Below, in pieces: positions 34,292-46,161 of a stretch of 64,000 bases of DNA (the stretch's first letter is position 1; each line of letters starts with the position of its first letter). The stretch covers positions 7,425,147-7,489,146 of the forward strand of contig NC_033622.1 of NCBI RefSeq assembly GCF_001540865.1, written 5' to 3'. This DNA comes from Ananas comosus. Taxonomy: Eukaryota; Streptophyta; Magnoliopsida; Poales; Bromeliaceae. The notes beneath the pieces were generated by a model, which saw only the letters and a program-made list of their open reading frames with translations, did no database searches and was not told where the DNA came from. A program made the translations under genes and the position numbers.

Positions 34292-35210
34292 TATAGCGCG
34301 CTCAGGAGGGCTTTGGCTTAGAATTCATGTTTCAGTCGACAATTGCACCGAAGACTATTTTTGGTGAATGCTTCGGCAAAAAGGCTTTGGCCTTTGTAAA
34401 GCGGCCAAATTTTTCGATAATTAAGTCCCAAAAAGGCAAGTTTAGGGTCCCTCTTTGAAATCCAAATTTCATGCAAGGAAGGGTAAAGAATCTGAAAATA
34501 GCTAGGCAGCGAAATAGCTAGAAAACGATTTTGACAACACGATCGATGTAACTATCTCGTAGGAATCTCTCCAATTATTATATATATTGTGCCAGGATTC
34601 GAACTTAGAGGGATTATAAAAATTAAGGAGAATAGTATGGACGAGTGATGCGGATCATTATCATCAACCACCAAAATTTCTGATGTTTATCTTTCTTACA
34701 CTAGAAGTAGGTGTAATCTAGTTTAAAAGTGGCTGAAAGGTGCTAATCTTATATCTCTTGCCCATGAAGAACCGTACGTCAAGCGCCGACCGCCCACTAC
34801 TAATCTGACAATCAACAAATAAATCACCTTGCTCCTCACCGGCAAACATTAGCCCATGCCGCATGCCTTCGCTACATGCGGTCATTTATCTCGAGAAATT
34901 CGTATTATCTCGACGGTTTTCCTTATATTAATTACTCGATATCAACCTATATATATATATATCAATGGCTGAAAATCGAGAGATTGAACATGCATGTCGC
35001 GTCCAATATATTAAGCCTCAAGTCACCCTCAAGGGGAAACCCACTTTGAGTTTAGATCTAGTAACCCGATTGGACGGAAAGTTCCCTCTTCGATTCGTGC
35101 TAGCTTGAAACAAAGTTAGCTCCAACCTTTAATCGAAGGAACATTCAAAGACAGGCCAATTATATATATAGAGCACTCCACGCATCGACTGTTCATATTT
35201 CCACCAACAT
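34292..35210 (+). mobile_element. 5' LTR of the outer, older LTR retrotransposon
   Basis: It matches the LTR start at 48411 in order: TAGCGC, TAGAATTCATG, ACAATT, ACTATTTT, GCTTCGGCAAAA, GGCAAGTTT, GAATC. The end is placed before TTTGACATGCACAGTGGGAC, which resembles the primer-site region (TTGGCGCCCACCGTGGG type) of Athila/Tat-like Gypsy elements. Both ends are approximate. Confidence 0.55.
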
Positions 35211-35912
35211 AAATTTGACATGCACAGTGGGACACCATTCATCGTTGAACGAGTCGCACCCACGTACGAAACCTAACTTTTCCTATGATAGGTTTGGATT
35301 GGTAATCAAGATCAACGGTCTCGCATAGAAATGATCATAACAAACAGCCTCTGGCCCCAGCATCAATTAAGCAGGCCTCCGAGGCCTCTCCTGTTGCGCC
35401 AACAGTAATGATGGCATGGCTTCGCTGCAATCATTTATCGAATGTACATTTACTGATCAGTCACAAAAAGATGTCGATAAATTAATGAAAACAAAACCAA
35501 ACGTGCTGGGAACAAATGGAACAATTAACATTTTCACAAGCGATTTGAAAGTGTTTTAGCAACAATCCAAGAGCTTCCAAAATATATATCTTAAGGTATC
35601 CTCTCAAACCAAGGGACAAGCTCCCCAAGTTCAGAATCATCAGGCCAAAATCCCTCAACCCGAGAGCGGCCTAACATAGCTTCGCTAATCGCGAATAGTG
35701 GTATATAGGACAAAGTCCTGCGCATATGGCCGTTAGAAACGGGACGCATGCCAACAGAAGGGAATGGTTTTGAGCATTCCTGTTGCACTAGTTTGTGGCG
35801 CCAGTCCACGTGTAGTGAATCAGTGACTGGTTGTTATGCCACTAAGGGCTATCGCCACTAAATGATCGCTTAGCTAGGCTAACAACTATAGCGGCCAGCC
35901 TATGGCCATGAG

Positions 35913-36440
35913 TAGGGGTGGCAATCCAGCTCGCTGTTCGCGAGCCAGCTCATATTCGGCTCGAAATGAGCTCGAGATCGAATTGCTCGTTTAGTAAACG
36001 AGCCGAACACGAGCTGAATTTTTCGGCTCGTTTAATAAATGAGCCGAACACGAGTTAGGGTCAGCTTGCTCGTGTTCGGCTCGATAACAGCTCGAATACA
36101 TATATTTTATATTTATATAATTTATTTAATTTATATTATTATATATAAATAAATAATTATATATAATATATATTTTTATTATTTAATTTTTATCAAAATA
36201 AAAATATAAATGCGAGCTTAATTATAAAAAAAACTCATTTATATGTAAGGTTTCAACTATTAGATCAAACTCTAATCAATAAGATTTTACAAATTTATTT
36301 TTTATATATATTCAATCTAATCCTTTATAACTTATTGTTCGTTGGTCAGCTCGTGAGCCAGCTCGTGTTCGGCTCGTTTATTAAAGAGCCGAACATGAGC
36401 CGGCCCTAGCTCGCTCGTGTTTGGCTCGTTTACACCGCTA
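35913..36440. mobile_element. hAT-type MITE, 8-bp TSD GCCATGAG
   Basis: The ends TAGGGGTGGCAA and TTACACCGCTA are inverted (TAGNGGTG). GCCATGAG is repeated exactly on both flanks (35905-35912 and 36441-36448). The interior has many CGGCTCG/CGAGCC and GAGCTCG words near the ends and an AT-rich middle. No coding. The same family is represented by fragments near 59380 and 63000. Confidence 0.9.
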
Positions 36441-37898
36441 GCCATGAGCGGACAAAGGTTCAGCGAGCCTATGGCCACTGAAAAGAATAATATTTCGTAA
36501 CTAGAGCACAAAGGAAGAAATGAGTCTGAGAATGGAAAACCTGGTGAGGCTGAGCACTATGTGCACGGTCAGGCTGACTATGGGACAACCCTACAAGTAC
36601 TCGATCTTGAGGTCTTCCAACTTGAAGAGAATAAGGGCTTCAAGAAAGGCCTACTCTTTCAACATGAGAAATGCCAATCCAATATTTGATTGCTGGCCTA
36701 CTGAAGGATAGGTATATTAAGTTGTTGAAGGGTCATATCATCTCTTCAGTAGAAAGAGCTTAAAATGAGAACATACTGCAAGTGGCATCGTCCATTGAGC
36801 CACATGGCAAATAATTTTATTGTCTTTGGGAAGCAAATCTAGAAGGCAATTTAGGATGGTCGGCTTCAAAAAAATTTTAAAAAAAATCTTGGTAGATAAC
36901 ACCTCTTCAACATAAGTAAATATGGTAATTGTTAACGAAAAGTGTATAACCGCCAAACCTATAGAAAAAAAAAAAACAATTTCAGATGGCAATTGGCAGT
37001 CAAAGATGAACACTTTTAGTTGTGCATGAGATGTATGGCCAAAATAACCAAAGTATCTGGACCAACATAGAGAATAGGGCGTGAGAAGTTCCCAAGAGCT
37101 CCCAAGGTTTGGGGCAAGACATTGAAATAGTTTGCAAGCATTAAAAAAAAAGAGTGGGGATGTAAGCCCTTCAATTTCTGCAAAGCAAAATAAGTAGGAA
37201 GTAACAAGGAATCGGGGATACAGATGGTGGTGCAACCCTTAGTTCGGTCCAGCCTTCCCCATCGGATACCAAAATGGTCTACCAGAAAGGGTCGTGATTC
37301 GGCCACAGATTGCGACCAAGGATGTAGCTAGGACATCTTAGCGAGCCGAGCTAGGTTGCTTAGAGGTCAAGAGGAAACTCATCCTTCGAAACACCCAAGA
37401 ACGGTGCGGATACCAGTGAACACACCACCGAGCCAATAGATTATGGTCTGAGTTCCTACCCCATGCCAAAGGTCATCATCTTCACCTACCAAGACCAAGA
37501 AGCAATGGATGCAGAAGCTTCGGGAGACAACTCAACTAATCAAGATAGAAAACGTCAAAAAGCTAAGAGGAGAAAGACCCAGTAGCCAGATATGAATTAG
37601 GTGGGCATGGTAAAGGCTGAAGCAATTGCGGCCAATAAAGTAGAGCCATTAAGGTCTGGCCTCGACCAAGAAGCCGAGTGTAACACACTAGACCTTTGCA
37701 AATGGCAAGCTTCGAGTGTTTGAGTTGAGTGCCGAACCTTTCCGGATGTTCTGGAGGGTCGTAGACTTTGTTCCGACCTATGGTTCATATTCCGAGAAAT
37801 ATTGTATTTTATGTAGTGCTAAGCCCGCCAACGAGATGTACTTAGGCTACCCTCGGATTGCATTCTGTACATGGTGAAACCGGTGACATATCGATGGT

Positions 37899-38033
37899 TG
37901 TACCGGTACACATTTTGTACCGGTACACTTTTGATGGCTGTACCGGTACACTTGTGCCGAATTTCAAACCCGAGCCTTGGGTTTGCATTTTCGTGGGATT
38001 TGTACCGGTACACTTTCCCGTGTACCGGTATAC
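37899..38033. repeat. Cluster of five TGTACCGGTACA palindromes
   Basis: Copies start at about 37899, 37917, 37939, 38001 and 38021. Four are perfect and the last is TGTACCGGTATAC. Confidence 0.9.
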
Positions 38034-39030
38034 TTTGGCAGTTTTAGAAACAGTTCGAACTGCAGGGGTGTTTTTGCAGTGTTGCACCTCTATATGATAC
38101 CCCCCATGCCTCCCCTTTGGTTTCATAAGCCCAGAACTCAAAGGAAACAGGTGAGTGAGCTCCTCCTTGCCTCATTTTGGATTTCATCTTCCTTTTTCTT
38201 GGTTTATAAGTGGTTTTTGCTCTCTTTTGCCTTTTAGAGCATTTCCCACCATTGTTGGAGGCTTGGATCTTGGAGAGGAGCTCATTGGAGAGGAGAACTT
38301 CAACCCTAGCTGGTCTGGAGCCTAGTTGAGAGCTTCTTAAGAGGTTAGAAACTTACTCTCTCCCCTTGATTTGTGTTGTGATGGTTTCTTTGAGATGAAA
38401 CCCTAGATTTGAGGATTTAGGGTTTGATTTGGGGATTTTTGATCTAGGGCTTTTGGAGCTCAATTGATCGGTTTAGAACCTTCCTTTGGGTTAGATTGGA
38501 AGGGTTTTAGCTCCCATTTGGACCTGAGAGGGGTTTTCTACACTTAGGTGAGATTTTGCCCTTATCTTGAGTTTGTTAATGTTTGAGTTTTGGATTGTTC
38601 GTTTCGTTTGGGTAACTCTCTTTTTGATGCTTCTAGGGTACTAGGAAGCTCGTGGGCACCTCCGTTCGGCGAAACGAAGGTTTCGATTTTGGTGGGTTTG
38701 GCCTCACCTAGATGAGATAAACTTCTCATATGAGGGTTTTATTTATCGTAAAGTGAAAATGCATGCATATTCTTACTAGATAAAATATTTTAGAATTTTA
38801 GAATGCTTAAAATACACATGTTATATACAATGCATATTTGACCACTATATAGTAGAGAGTTTTCATGTTAGGCTAGGGGCCTATGGTTAGCATTTTTACA
38901 TTTGATTGAGATCATGTTGCATATGATGCATATGGTATATAGATTACACTCTTGGACTTAGAACGCATGCTTGACATGGTTGGACATATCGACATTAAGT
39001 GACATAGGTTAGAGTGTGTACAAATAATAA

Positions 39031-39326
39031 GCTAATGTCATAAAGCGGCATTAGGCTTGAACTAGATATGGATTTAGCAAGCTAATATCATAAAGCGGCA
39101 TTAGACTTGATGGATATGTAAATTGCATGTGCATGTTATTATTATGAGAATTATGCCAAGTTGATAGTTGCATTGGGAAGAACATACATGTAGCAATACG
39201 AGAAAACGCTAGAGAGCATGCGTGTTAATCTATTATTGATAGAACAAGCTAACGTCATAAAGAGACATAGAATGTGAAGTGTGCTTAGATTATAGCAATG
39301 TTTAAGTGTCATAAAGAGACACTAAA
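39031..39326 (+). other. Four ATAAAG-loop hairpins in solo LTR
   Basis: At 39031 and 39081 are CTAATGTC-ATAAAGC-GGCATTAG types. At 39248 is a weaker copy. At 39303 is AGTGTC-ATAAAGA-GACACT. The loop stays constant while stem bases change in pairs. Confidence 0.7.
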
Positions 39327-40172
39327 CATAGTGAACGTGGGAACTTCACTTTGAGATTTGGACTTAGTAAAGCTAAGGTCATTGACATCGAAATTATTGA
39401 ACGGTTAACCCTTCACATTGAGACATTGAACTAGATCTTCGAGATGCTAGTGACTTTTGCCATGTTAGAGACATGATGACTGTTGGGTGGCTATTACCAT
39501 GTTGGGACATGACGATTGGACTATTGAGGTATTGACCATGCTTGCTTGACATTTGTGCTCATTCGCACATGCTTGTGAGGGTCGCTCCCTACAAGCCGAC
39601 ACTCCGGAGTTAGCCTACGCTACTTATGTTCGCTCGTGCGGTATTGAGAAGCCTACGGGGTCGAGTGGGACAGATACATTCCAAGAGCAGAAATGTTGGG
39701 CTACCACAGGCACTTAGGCGGCACAAGCCGGACTACACCTGTGTAGATCCTGATTGAGATTGAACCAGAATATTAAACAACAAGTTGACATTCGCTACTA
39801 GCTAGGTTATAGTAGTTGGACTTTTGATATGCTACGGTATAGAGTTGGGCATTGAGTTATATAGTATACTTGACGGTATCGTTTATTGTATTGTAGTATA
39901 CTTGGTTGCCAGGATACCACATACTAGATATGTAGTTGGCTTTGGGACATTTATCATACTTTATAGTATACTTGTTGCATCATAGCATACTTGCTTAAAT
40001 ATTGGTATACTGGATCATGCAGAGTAGATGGACTCCATGTTGGCATTCTATGTACTTGTGGCAAAGTAGAGTAGCATTTTATTATTATGCTTTATTTACC
40101 GCAGTTAATTTATGTTATCCTTATCTGCTCTCTTTTGGGCCTAGTGGTGCAGTTGGTGCAGGTCAGTAATTG

Positions 40173-40229
40173 CCCACTGGGAACTATAAATTATAGTTCT
40201 CATGCCCCCTGTTTTATATTTTCTTTCAG
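40173..40229 (+). other. LTR hairpin plus acceptor-like module, family S
   Basis: CCCACTGGGAACTATA and TATAGTTCTCATG arms, then CCCCCTG and TTTTCTTTCAG. This is the plus-strand twin of the module at 22949-23005. Confidence 0.7.
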
Positions 40230-40775
40230 AGCCTTCCACTTCAGGAGGGGCTCGGGATTGCGGGAGAGGTTTCGCCTTGAGCTAGCTAGCGAGGGATTTG
40301 GCGATAGGTGGTTCACCTCTCTTTTATTTTTCTTTGGAGAGGTTGTGAGAGTTTTGTACCTTATTATAGAGACTACCCTACTGTTGTATCTTGAGACTTA
40401 TGATGTATTAGTTTTATTATGTTCTAGTGGTTCAGTCTCTTTTTCTCTCCTTTCATTTTCGCTTGTTGATAGAACTCAACTGCATACTTGCTCTGATATC
40501 GCTAGTTATTGTTTATTTTATCTTTCATATCACTTTGTTGTAGACGCCTTATATGTGCAGGCATATGGCGGGTCAGGACACGCACCGGGCAGGGCCTATG
40601 CCGGGTCCCGGGGCGTGACACCGAGGATATGGGGTCTATAGATGCAGACCTTGAAGAAGTAATGGACTATGGCACGAGCACAAAAGGAGAAGAGACTGGG
40701 GCATAAGTCTAGTTTGAATCTCTCCTGCCAGTGGAGTCACATAGTGTACAATAAACCATATTTATTGTGGACGAA

Positions 40776-43256
40776 TGTCACGCCCCGAACCCTATCCAAT
40801 TTGGCCGGTTCGGACCCATCGAACAGACGCCGAACGGACAGAGCCTCCCCTGTCCGCCCAGGGCTCAGCAACAAGTATCAATAGAGTAAAATTTGCACAT
40901 GCGGAAGCATTCATGACGGCTTACACGAGAGCAAGCAATAGCCAAAGTGAAAGCACTAAACAAAACATCACAAGTAATATGATTAAATTTAAATCACATA
41001 CATGCATTCAACTTCGAAGTTCTATTACAATCTTTGCATCATTTCTTTTATACATCTCAAATCTCCAAAATAAAAATTTGCATTTAACATCATAAAGTAT
41101 CTTTAATACATTTGCTCTAAACATCCCTAATCATCATCAAAGTACATAAGATGATATATATATAAAAGGGGTATGTAACTACAAAATGTAAAGTATCTCG
41201 GGCGGTCTCTGTCTAGGGCGCGATACCCTTACCGCGATCGTCTACTGGCTCGCTCGGTTCCGGCTCTGTGGAAATAGTGAGGTGAGAACTACAACAAAAT
41301 TTTCAGTGGGTTCGGCAACCAACCACGCCGACTTTCCTACTAGGTCTGAATCAGGCATAATAGAAGAAAGAATAGATAGTAACCAACTAACAAATGCAGC
41401 TAATATGCCTGAACAATAAACAAAGCTATGCTCAATAGAATGCTCATGATAAATGCAAGATTACCATTTCAGTGCCCAATCTCGTGGCTAGCCTGTAGGT
41501 TTCGCCCTCAACAAACTCACCAACCCAAATCCCTACTATCGGGGAGATACCCGCTACAACTGGATAGGACCGTCCTCTAGGGAGATACTCACTATGACCC
41601 AGTGACGACAACTCCGGAGCACATCGCCCGAGGGGGAGCTACCGTCCTCGAGCAAGGACTATGGGTGAGTACGATCAATCCTTAACTTTAAGGATTACAA
41701 GTTCAATCCAATTCCTAGTTTTAAGGAAAATCATGCTCATATGACCCTTAGCTCAAAGGTTGTTATGTCACAATGTCACTATCACACATTTACTTGCAGT
41801 CTTTACTTTCACTAGTGTCATATACACTACTTGTTCATACACTCACACACTCATGTCACATTTGTTTTCTAAGTGTTCAACTCTTAGTGTTCTTGACTCA
41901 TCAATGTCACTTACTATCTTTATGTCAATCATGTCACATTTGTTCTCTAAGTCTACTAAGTCCTTGTTATTTATCATGCATACATAGGGTTTGTTAATTC
42001 TCACTTTCGTACGAGTATTTCACATGCATTTGAACTCACAACATGCAAGAAAGCTCGCAAGTAATCCCTATTAATATGCATTTATTCTCAATACATACAT
42101 ATACTCAAATATGACACTTTAGACATAAAAGAAAGTTCAAGATTGTCGGAATGCACCACCCACCTTAGATGGTTGAGAGGATGCTACGGTTCAATTCTTG
42201 AGATTTTAGGGCGCCTACTTTCTCGCCTGCGGCAAAACGAAGCCAAATTAGGCTTTTTCTCAATAAATTTATCTAGACCTTTTCGTATCGTCGAACCGAG
42301 TTGCCCAATGTGTCGGGAATACCCCCAATTAGGTTTTCGCAAGGTCAATTTGCCTTGAAAATATTCGGAGGCAAAAGCTCCAAATTGGATGCCCTAATGT
42401 TGCCATTTGCTAAATCCTAGATTTTGATCTCTAAAACAAACAAAAAAGAATTTGTCCAACACTAGAAGTTCATCTAGAACCATCTAAACCAATTCTAGGG
42501 CTTAGAATGCAAACCCTAAAAATCCACAATTAGAGCACTTGAAGAACACATGAGTTTTCATATTTTCATGGCCACCAGAGGTTTCTACACTTGTAGAAGC
42601 TCCAAAACCTAGCTTTCTAGGGTGCAAAACCCAAACCCTAGACTCAACTTCCCATAAAACCTCACCTTGGTCACAAGCTCACCAATATCCACCTTGTAGG
42701 AGAGACCCAAAGCTTCAAATCCACCAAAAATCCCTTCTAAAGCCTTTTCCTCCTTCTTCTCCTAACTCTTGGAGTGATTTCTAGGGAGAGAAAGAGGGAA
42801 ATGAGGTGGAGGTGGGTTCTCTGCAGTGAAGAGAGAATAGAGGGTGTTGGGGTGTTATATGGGTTGCTACAAATGCAAATAAACCCTTCATTTCTTTTTA
42901 TTTTGCAGCAGACCATTCCTGCTGCAAGAGCCAAATTGTACCGGTACACGGGTTCTTGTACCGGTACACATTTGCGCATAGGCCAAACCCGAGAGCTACT
43001 CTTCTCGGGCAGCGATGATTGTACCAGTACACCTTGATGGCTGTACTAGTACACTTTGCCCAGACTGCAGTTTTTCATTGTTCGACTTCTCTTCGCGCCG
43101 AGCAATACTAAAATCCTTTCAACTCCTTTAGAACTCCTTTTTAACCCTTTCAACATTGTTGGAACGATAATTGGAACTTGTCCAATTATTCCTTTCGCGC
43201 ACTTTAGTCAATTTGGCTAAAGTTCGATATTTTCTACCGAGTTTCGGTACATTACA
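40776..43256 (-). mobile_element. 3' LTR of the family D Gypsy element
   Basis: Complete, 2481 bp. On the plus strand it begins TGTCACGCCCCG and ends GGTACATTACA. It contains the hairpin module (41266-41310) and four TGTACCGGTACA-type palindromes (42937-43053). The purine-rich AAGGGGTGGAGAA on the minus strand precedes it as the polypurine tract (43257-43271). Confidence 0.92.
42937..43053. repeat. TGTACCGGTACA palindromes, family D 3' LTR
   Basis: Four copies, two perfect and two with CCGG changed to CAGT or TAGT contexts (TGTACCAGTACA, TGTACTAGTACA). Confidence 0.85.
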
Positions 43257-43299
43257 TTCTCCACCCCTTAAAATTAGTTTCGTCCGCGAAACTAACTTG

Positions 43300-43951
43300 A
43301 TTAAAATCCAGATTTCATACCTCAGTCCAGATTCTCGAATAGATGGGGATAATGCTCCCGCATCGCGCTCTCGAGCTCCCAAGTGGCTTCTCGATCATCG
43401 TGGTTGCACTAACGGACTTTTACATACGGAATCTCACGGTTCCGTAGTTTTTTCACTTCTCGATCGATGATGTATGCCGGGAACTCCTCATAAGTCATGT
43501 CCTATTGAATCTCGGACGGTTCAAACGAGAGGACGTGATCGGGGTTATGAATATACTTGCGGAGATTCGATACATGGAACACATTGTGTACTCCTGCAAG
43601 CCTCGGTGGTAATGCTATCTTGTACGCCACCGCGCCGACTCGCTCCAATATCTCAAACAGTTCAAGGTATCGAGGACTTAGCTTCCCACAGATTCCAAAC
43701 CGTTTTATTCCTCGCATTGGCGATATTTTTAAGAATACGTGTTCTCCAACCGCAAACTCTATGTTCTTTCTCCTCTTGTCGGCATAGCTATTTTGCCGAG
43801 ATTGCGTCGTAGGAAGTCGTTGGCGGGCAAGGCAAATTTTCTCCTCCGTCTCCGACACCACATCCGGACCAAGAGTGACCCTCTCGCCCACATTGCTCCA
43901 ATGAATTGGAGAGCGACACTTCCTTCCATAAAGGGCCTCGATTGGCACCAT
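43300..43951 (-). pseudogene. pol: Integrase C-terminus and chromodomain, family D
   Basis: The minus frame has PIEALYGRKCRSPIHWSNVG, HVFLKISPMRGIKRFG, LERVGAVAYKIALPPRLAG and VFHVSNLRKYIHNPDH, the integrase C-terminal region. After a stop following PSEIQ the sequence goes on with EFPAYIIDREVKKLRN, IPYVKV and EATWELES, a chromodomain. Stops and a damaged end show it is inactive. Confidence 0.88.
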
Positions 43952-43963
43952 CGCGATACTCTC

Positions 43964-44590
43964 TTAGTAACTATTATTGTACGCAAACTTCACCATCGAT
44001 AAATGATCATGCCATCCACCCTTATAGTCAAGAACACATGCTCGAAGCATATCCTCAAGTATTTGTATCGTCCTCTCCGATTGGCCATCACTTTGAGGAT
44101 GAAATGCCGTGCTAAAATCGAGCCGTGTGCCCAACGCCTCCTGTAGGCTACTCCAAAAATGAGATGTGAACCTTGGGTCCCGATCCGATACAATTAATAC
44201 CGGGACCCCGTGAAGTCTCACAACCTCGTCAACGTATACTTGGGCCAACTTGTCCCCCGACTATGTAATATGAATCAGTAGGAAATGTGCCGACTTCGTC
44301 AACTGGTCTACTATCACCAAAATCGCGTCGTGTCCACCTTGAGATCAGGGCAAACCGGTCACGAAATCCATAGCGATATTTTTCCATTTCCAAACGGGTA
44401 TAGGTAAGCTTTGCAACTTCCCCGCCGGAAACCGCCGCTCCGCTTTTACTTGTTGGCACGTAAGACATTGTGCCACGAACTGCCCAATGTCTTTTTTCAT
44501 GCCCGGCCACCAATAGTGCACTTTTAAATCTTGGTACATTTTAGTGCCGCCCGGGTGAATGCTATAAGGATATTGATGTGCCTCTTGCAT
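43964..44590 (-). pseudogene. pol: Integrase zinc finger and catalytic core, family D
   Basis: The zinc-finger part has [12 protein letters not shown] and FVAQCLTC. The core has [21 protein letters not shown] and [14 protein letters not shown], so the D, D and E residues are all present. A frameshift lies near 44250-44345, between MDFVTGLP and the [11 protein letters not shown] part. A second frameshift falls near 43960. Confidence 0.92.
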
Positions 44591-45335
44591 AATCGCCTAG
44601 CGAAGATCTTTGTTCTTAGGTACACACCAACGATTTCAAAATCGAAGTGTGCCGTCGGTCCCAATGCCAAAATCATCGGCACTACCGCTCTCAACTTCAC
44701 CGCGCACCTTTTGGAGATACTCGTCGGAAGCTTGCAACTCTTTATCCTCTCCAACAAGATCGGTTGCACCACTAAGGTAGCAAGTGTAGCTGGCACTCCC
44801 GACGCTACTACTTCTAATCCAAGCCGTTGCATCTCTTTTTGCAATAACAGTTGGGGTGTAATTGTCGAAACTAAGTTTTTTTCCGATTTTCTGCTAAGTG
44901 CATAGGCCACGACATTTGCTTTCCCGGGGTGGTATAGGATAGTGACGTCATAGTCTTTCAATAATTCTAACCACCGCCGTTGTCGCATATTTAACTCCTT
45001 TTGGGTGAACAAGTATTTAAACTTTTGTGATCCGTGTAGATCTCACAATGTTCACCATATAAGTAATTCCTCCATAACTTTAGCGCGAAGATAACCGCCG
45101 CTAGCTCGAGGTCGTGAATCGGGTAGTTCTTTTCATAACTCTTCAATTGGCGCGAAGCATAAGCTATAACTCGGCCGTTTTGCATCAAGACACACCCAAG
45201 ACCGACATAGGAAGCATCACTGTATACCACAAAGGTCTCCCCCGGGGTCGGCAATGCAAGCACCGGGGTCGTCGTCAACCTTTCCTTCAACTCCTTAAAG
45301 CTCCGATCGCAATCGTCGCTCCAAACATACTTCAC
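44591..45335 (-). pseudogene. pol: RNase H and linker, family D
   Basis: [29 protein letters not shown] and [12 protein letters not shown] give the RNase H residues. A frameshift near 45000 leads into [20 protein letters not shown] and [15 protein letters not shown]. The part after 44800 is further degraded until the integrase zinc finger. Confidence 0.9.
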
Positions 45336-46155
45336 TCATTTGTGTGTGAGGCGCGTTAGCGGAGTGGTTATTTTAGCGAACCCCTCCACGAACCGCCGGT
45401 AGTAACCCGTTAGCCCAAGAAAACTGCGGACCTCCGATACACTCGTCGGGCGAGGCCAATCTTTAATTGTCTCAACTTTCTTTGGATCTACCGAGATGCC
45501 ATCATCGGATATAACGTGACCCAAGAAACTAACCTCCGAAAGCCAAAATTCACATTTCTTTAATTTTGCATATAGCTTTTCTTTTCGGAATATCTCCAAC
45601 ACGATCCTCAAATACTCCTCGTGTTCTTCCTCGGTCCGAGAATATACCAATACGTCATCAATGAATACCACGACGCACCGGTCCAATAGCAGACGGAAGA
45701 CTCGATTCATTAAGTCCATAAAGGCTGCCGGGGCATTAGTAAGCCCAAACGGCATAACCGTGAACTCGTAATGGCCATACCGCGTACGGTACGCGGTCTT
45801 GTGCACATTCTTGGGCCGTATCTTCAACTGATCATGCCTCGATTGAAGGTCTATCTTTGAATACACCCTCGACCCTTACAACTGATCAAATAAATCATCA
45901 ATCATCAGCAAAGGGTATTTATTCTTAACTGTCACTTTATTTAACTCGCGGTAGTCCATGCAGAGTCGAAGTGTGCTATCTTTTTTCTTCATAAATAGCA
46001 CCGGAGCTCCCCACAGTGACACGCTCAGCCTCACAAAACCTTTATCGAGCAAGTCTTGCAACTGTGCCTTTAGTTCTTTTAGCTCCGCCGGTGTCATTCT
46101 ATACGGAGCCTTCGAAATTGGCGCCGCCCCGGGAATCAAATCAATAACGAACTCG
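45336..46155 (-). pseudogene. pol: Reverse transcriptase, family D
   Basis: It starts at [11 protein letters not shown] just after the N and continues through [19 protein letters not shown], then after a stop [20 protein letters not shown], the catalytic FIDDVLVYS and [19 protein letters not shown] ends the open part after RLTHK at 45336. All main RT motifs remain. Confidence 0.93.
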
Positions 46156-46160
46156 ATATC

Positions 46161-46161
46161 N
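46161..46161. other. Single-N join that removes gag, protease and part of the 5' LTR
   Basis: On one side is RT sequence, on the other LTR sequence equal to 41263 onward. Both directions belong to the same element, so a stretch of unknown length is missing here. Confidence 0.85.

Larger units (their letters stand above)
37679..40620 (+). mobile_element. Solo LTR (family S), plus orientation, TSD CCGAG
   Basis: It runs from TGTAACACACTAGACC to CCGGGGCGTGACA, 2942 bp. CCGAG occurs on both sides (37674-37678 and 40621-40625). The start is like that of the LTRs ending at 25239 and 57249. It has five TGTACCGGTACA-type palindromes near its start, four ATAAAG hairpins and one hairpin-acceptor module. 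No internal domain is left. Confidence 0.95.

Noticed and set aside
36738..37306. Minus-strand frames of 165 and 96 residues as a membrane protein gene
   Set aside because: They overlap the plus-strand internal part of the outer retrotransposon, show no family motif, and look like shadow frames of low-complexity DNA.
37899..38033. ACCGGT palindrome arrays as a CRISPR-like array
   Set aside because: The repeats are 12 bases, imperfectly spaced, lie inside retrotransposon LTRs in a plant genome and have no cas genes nearby.
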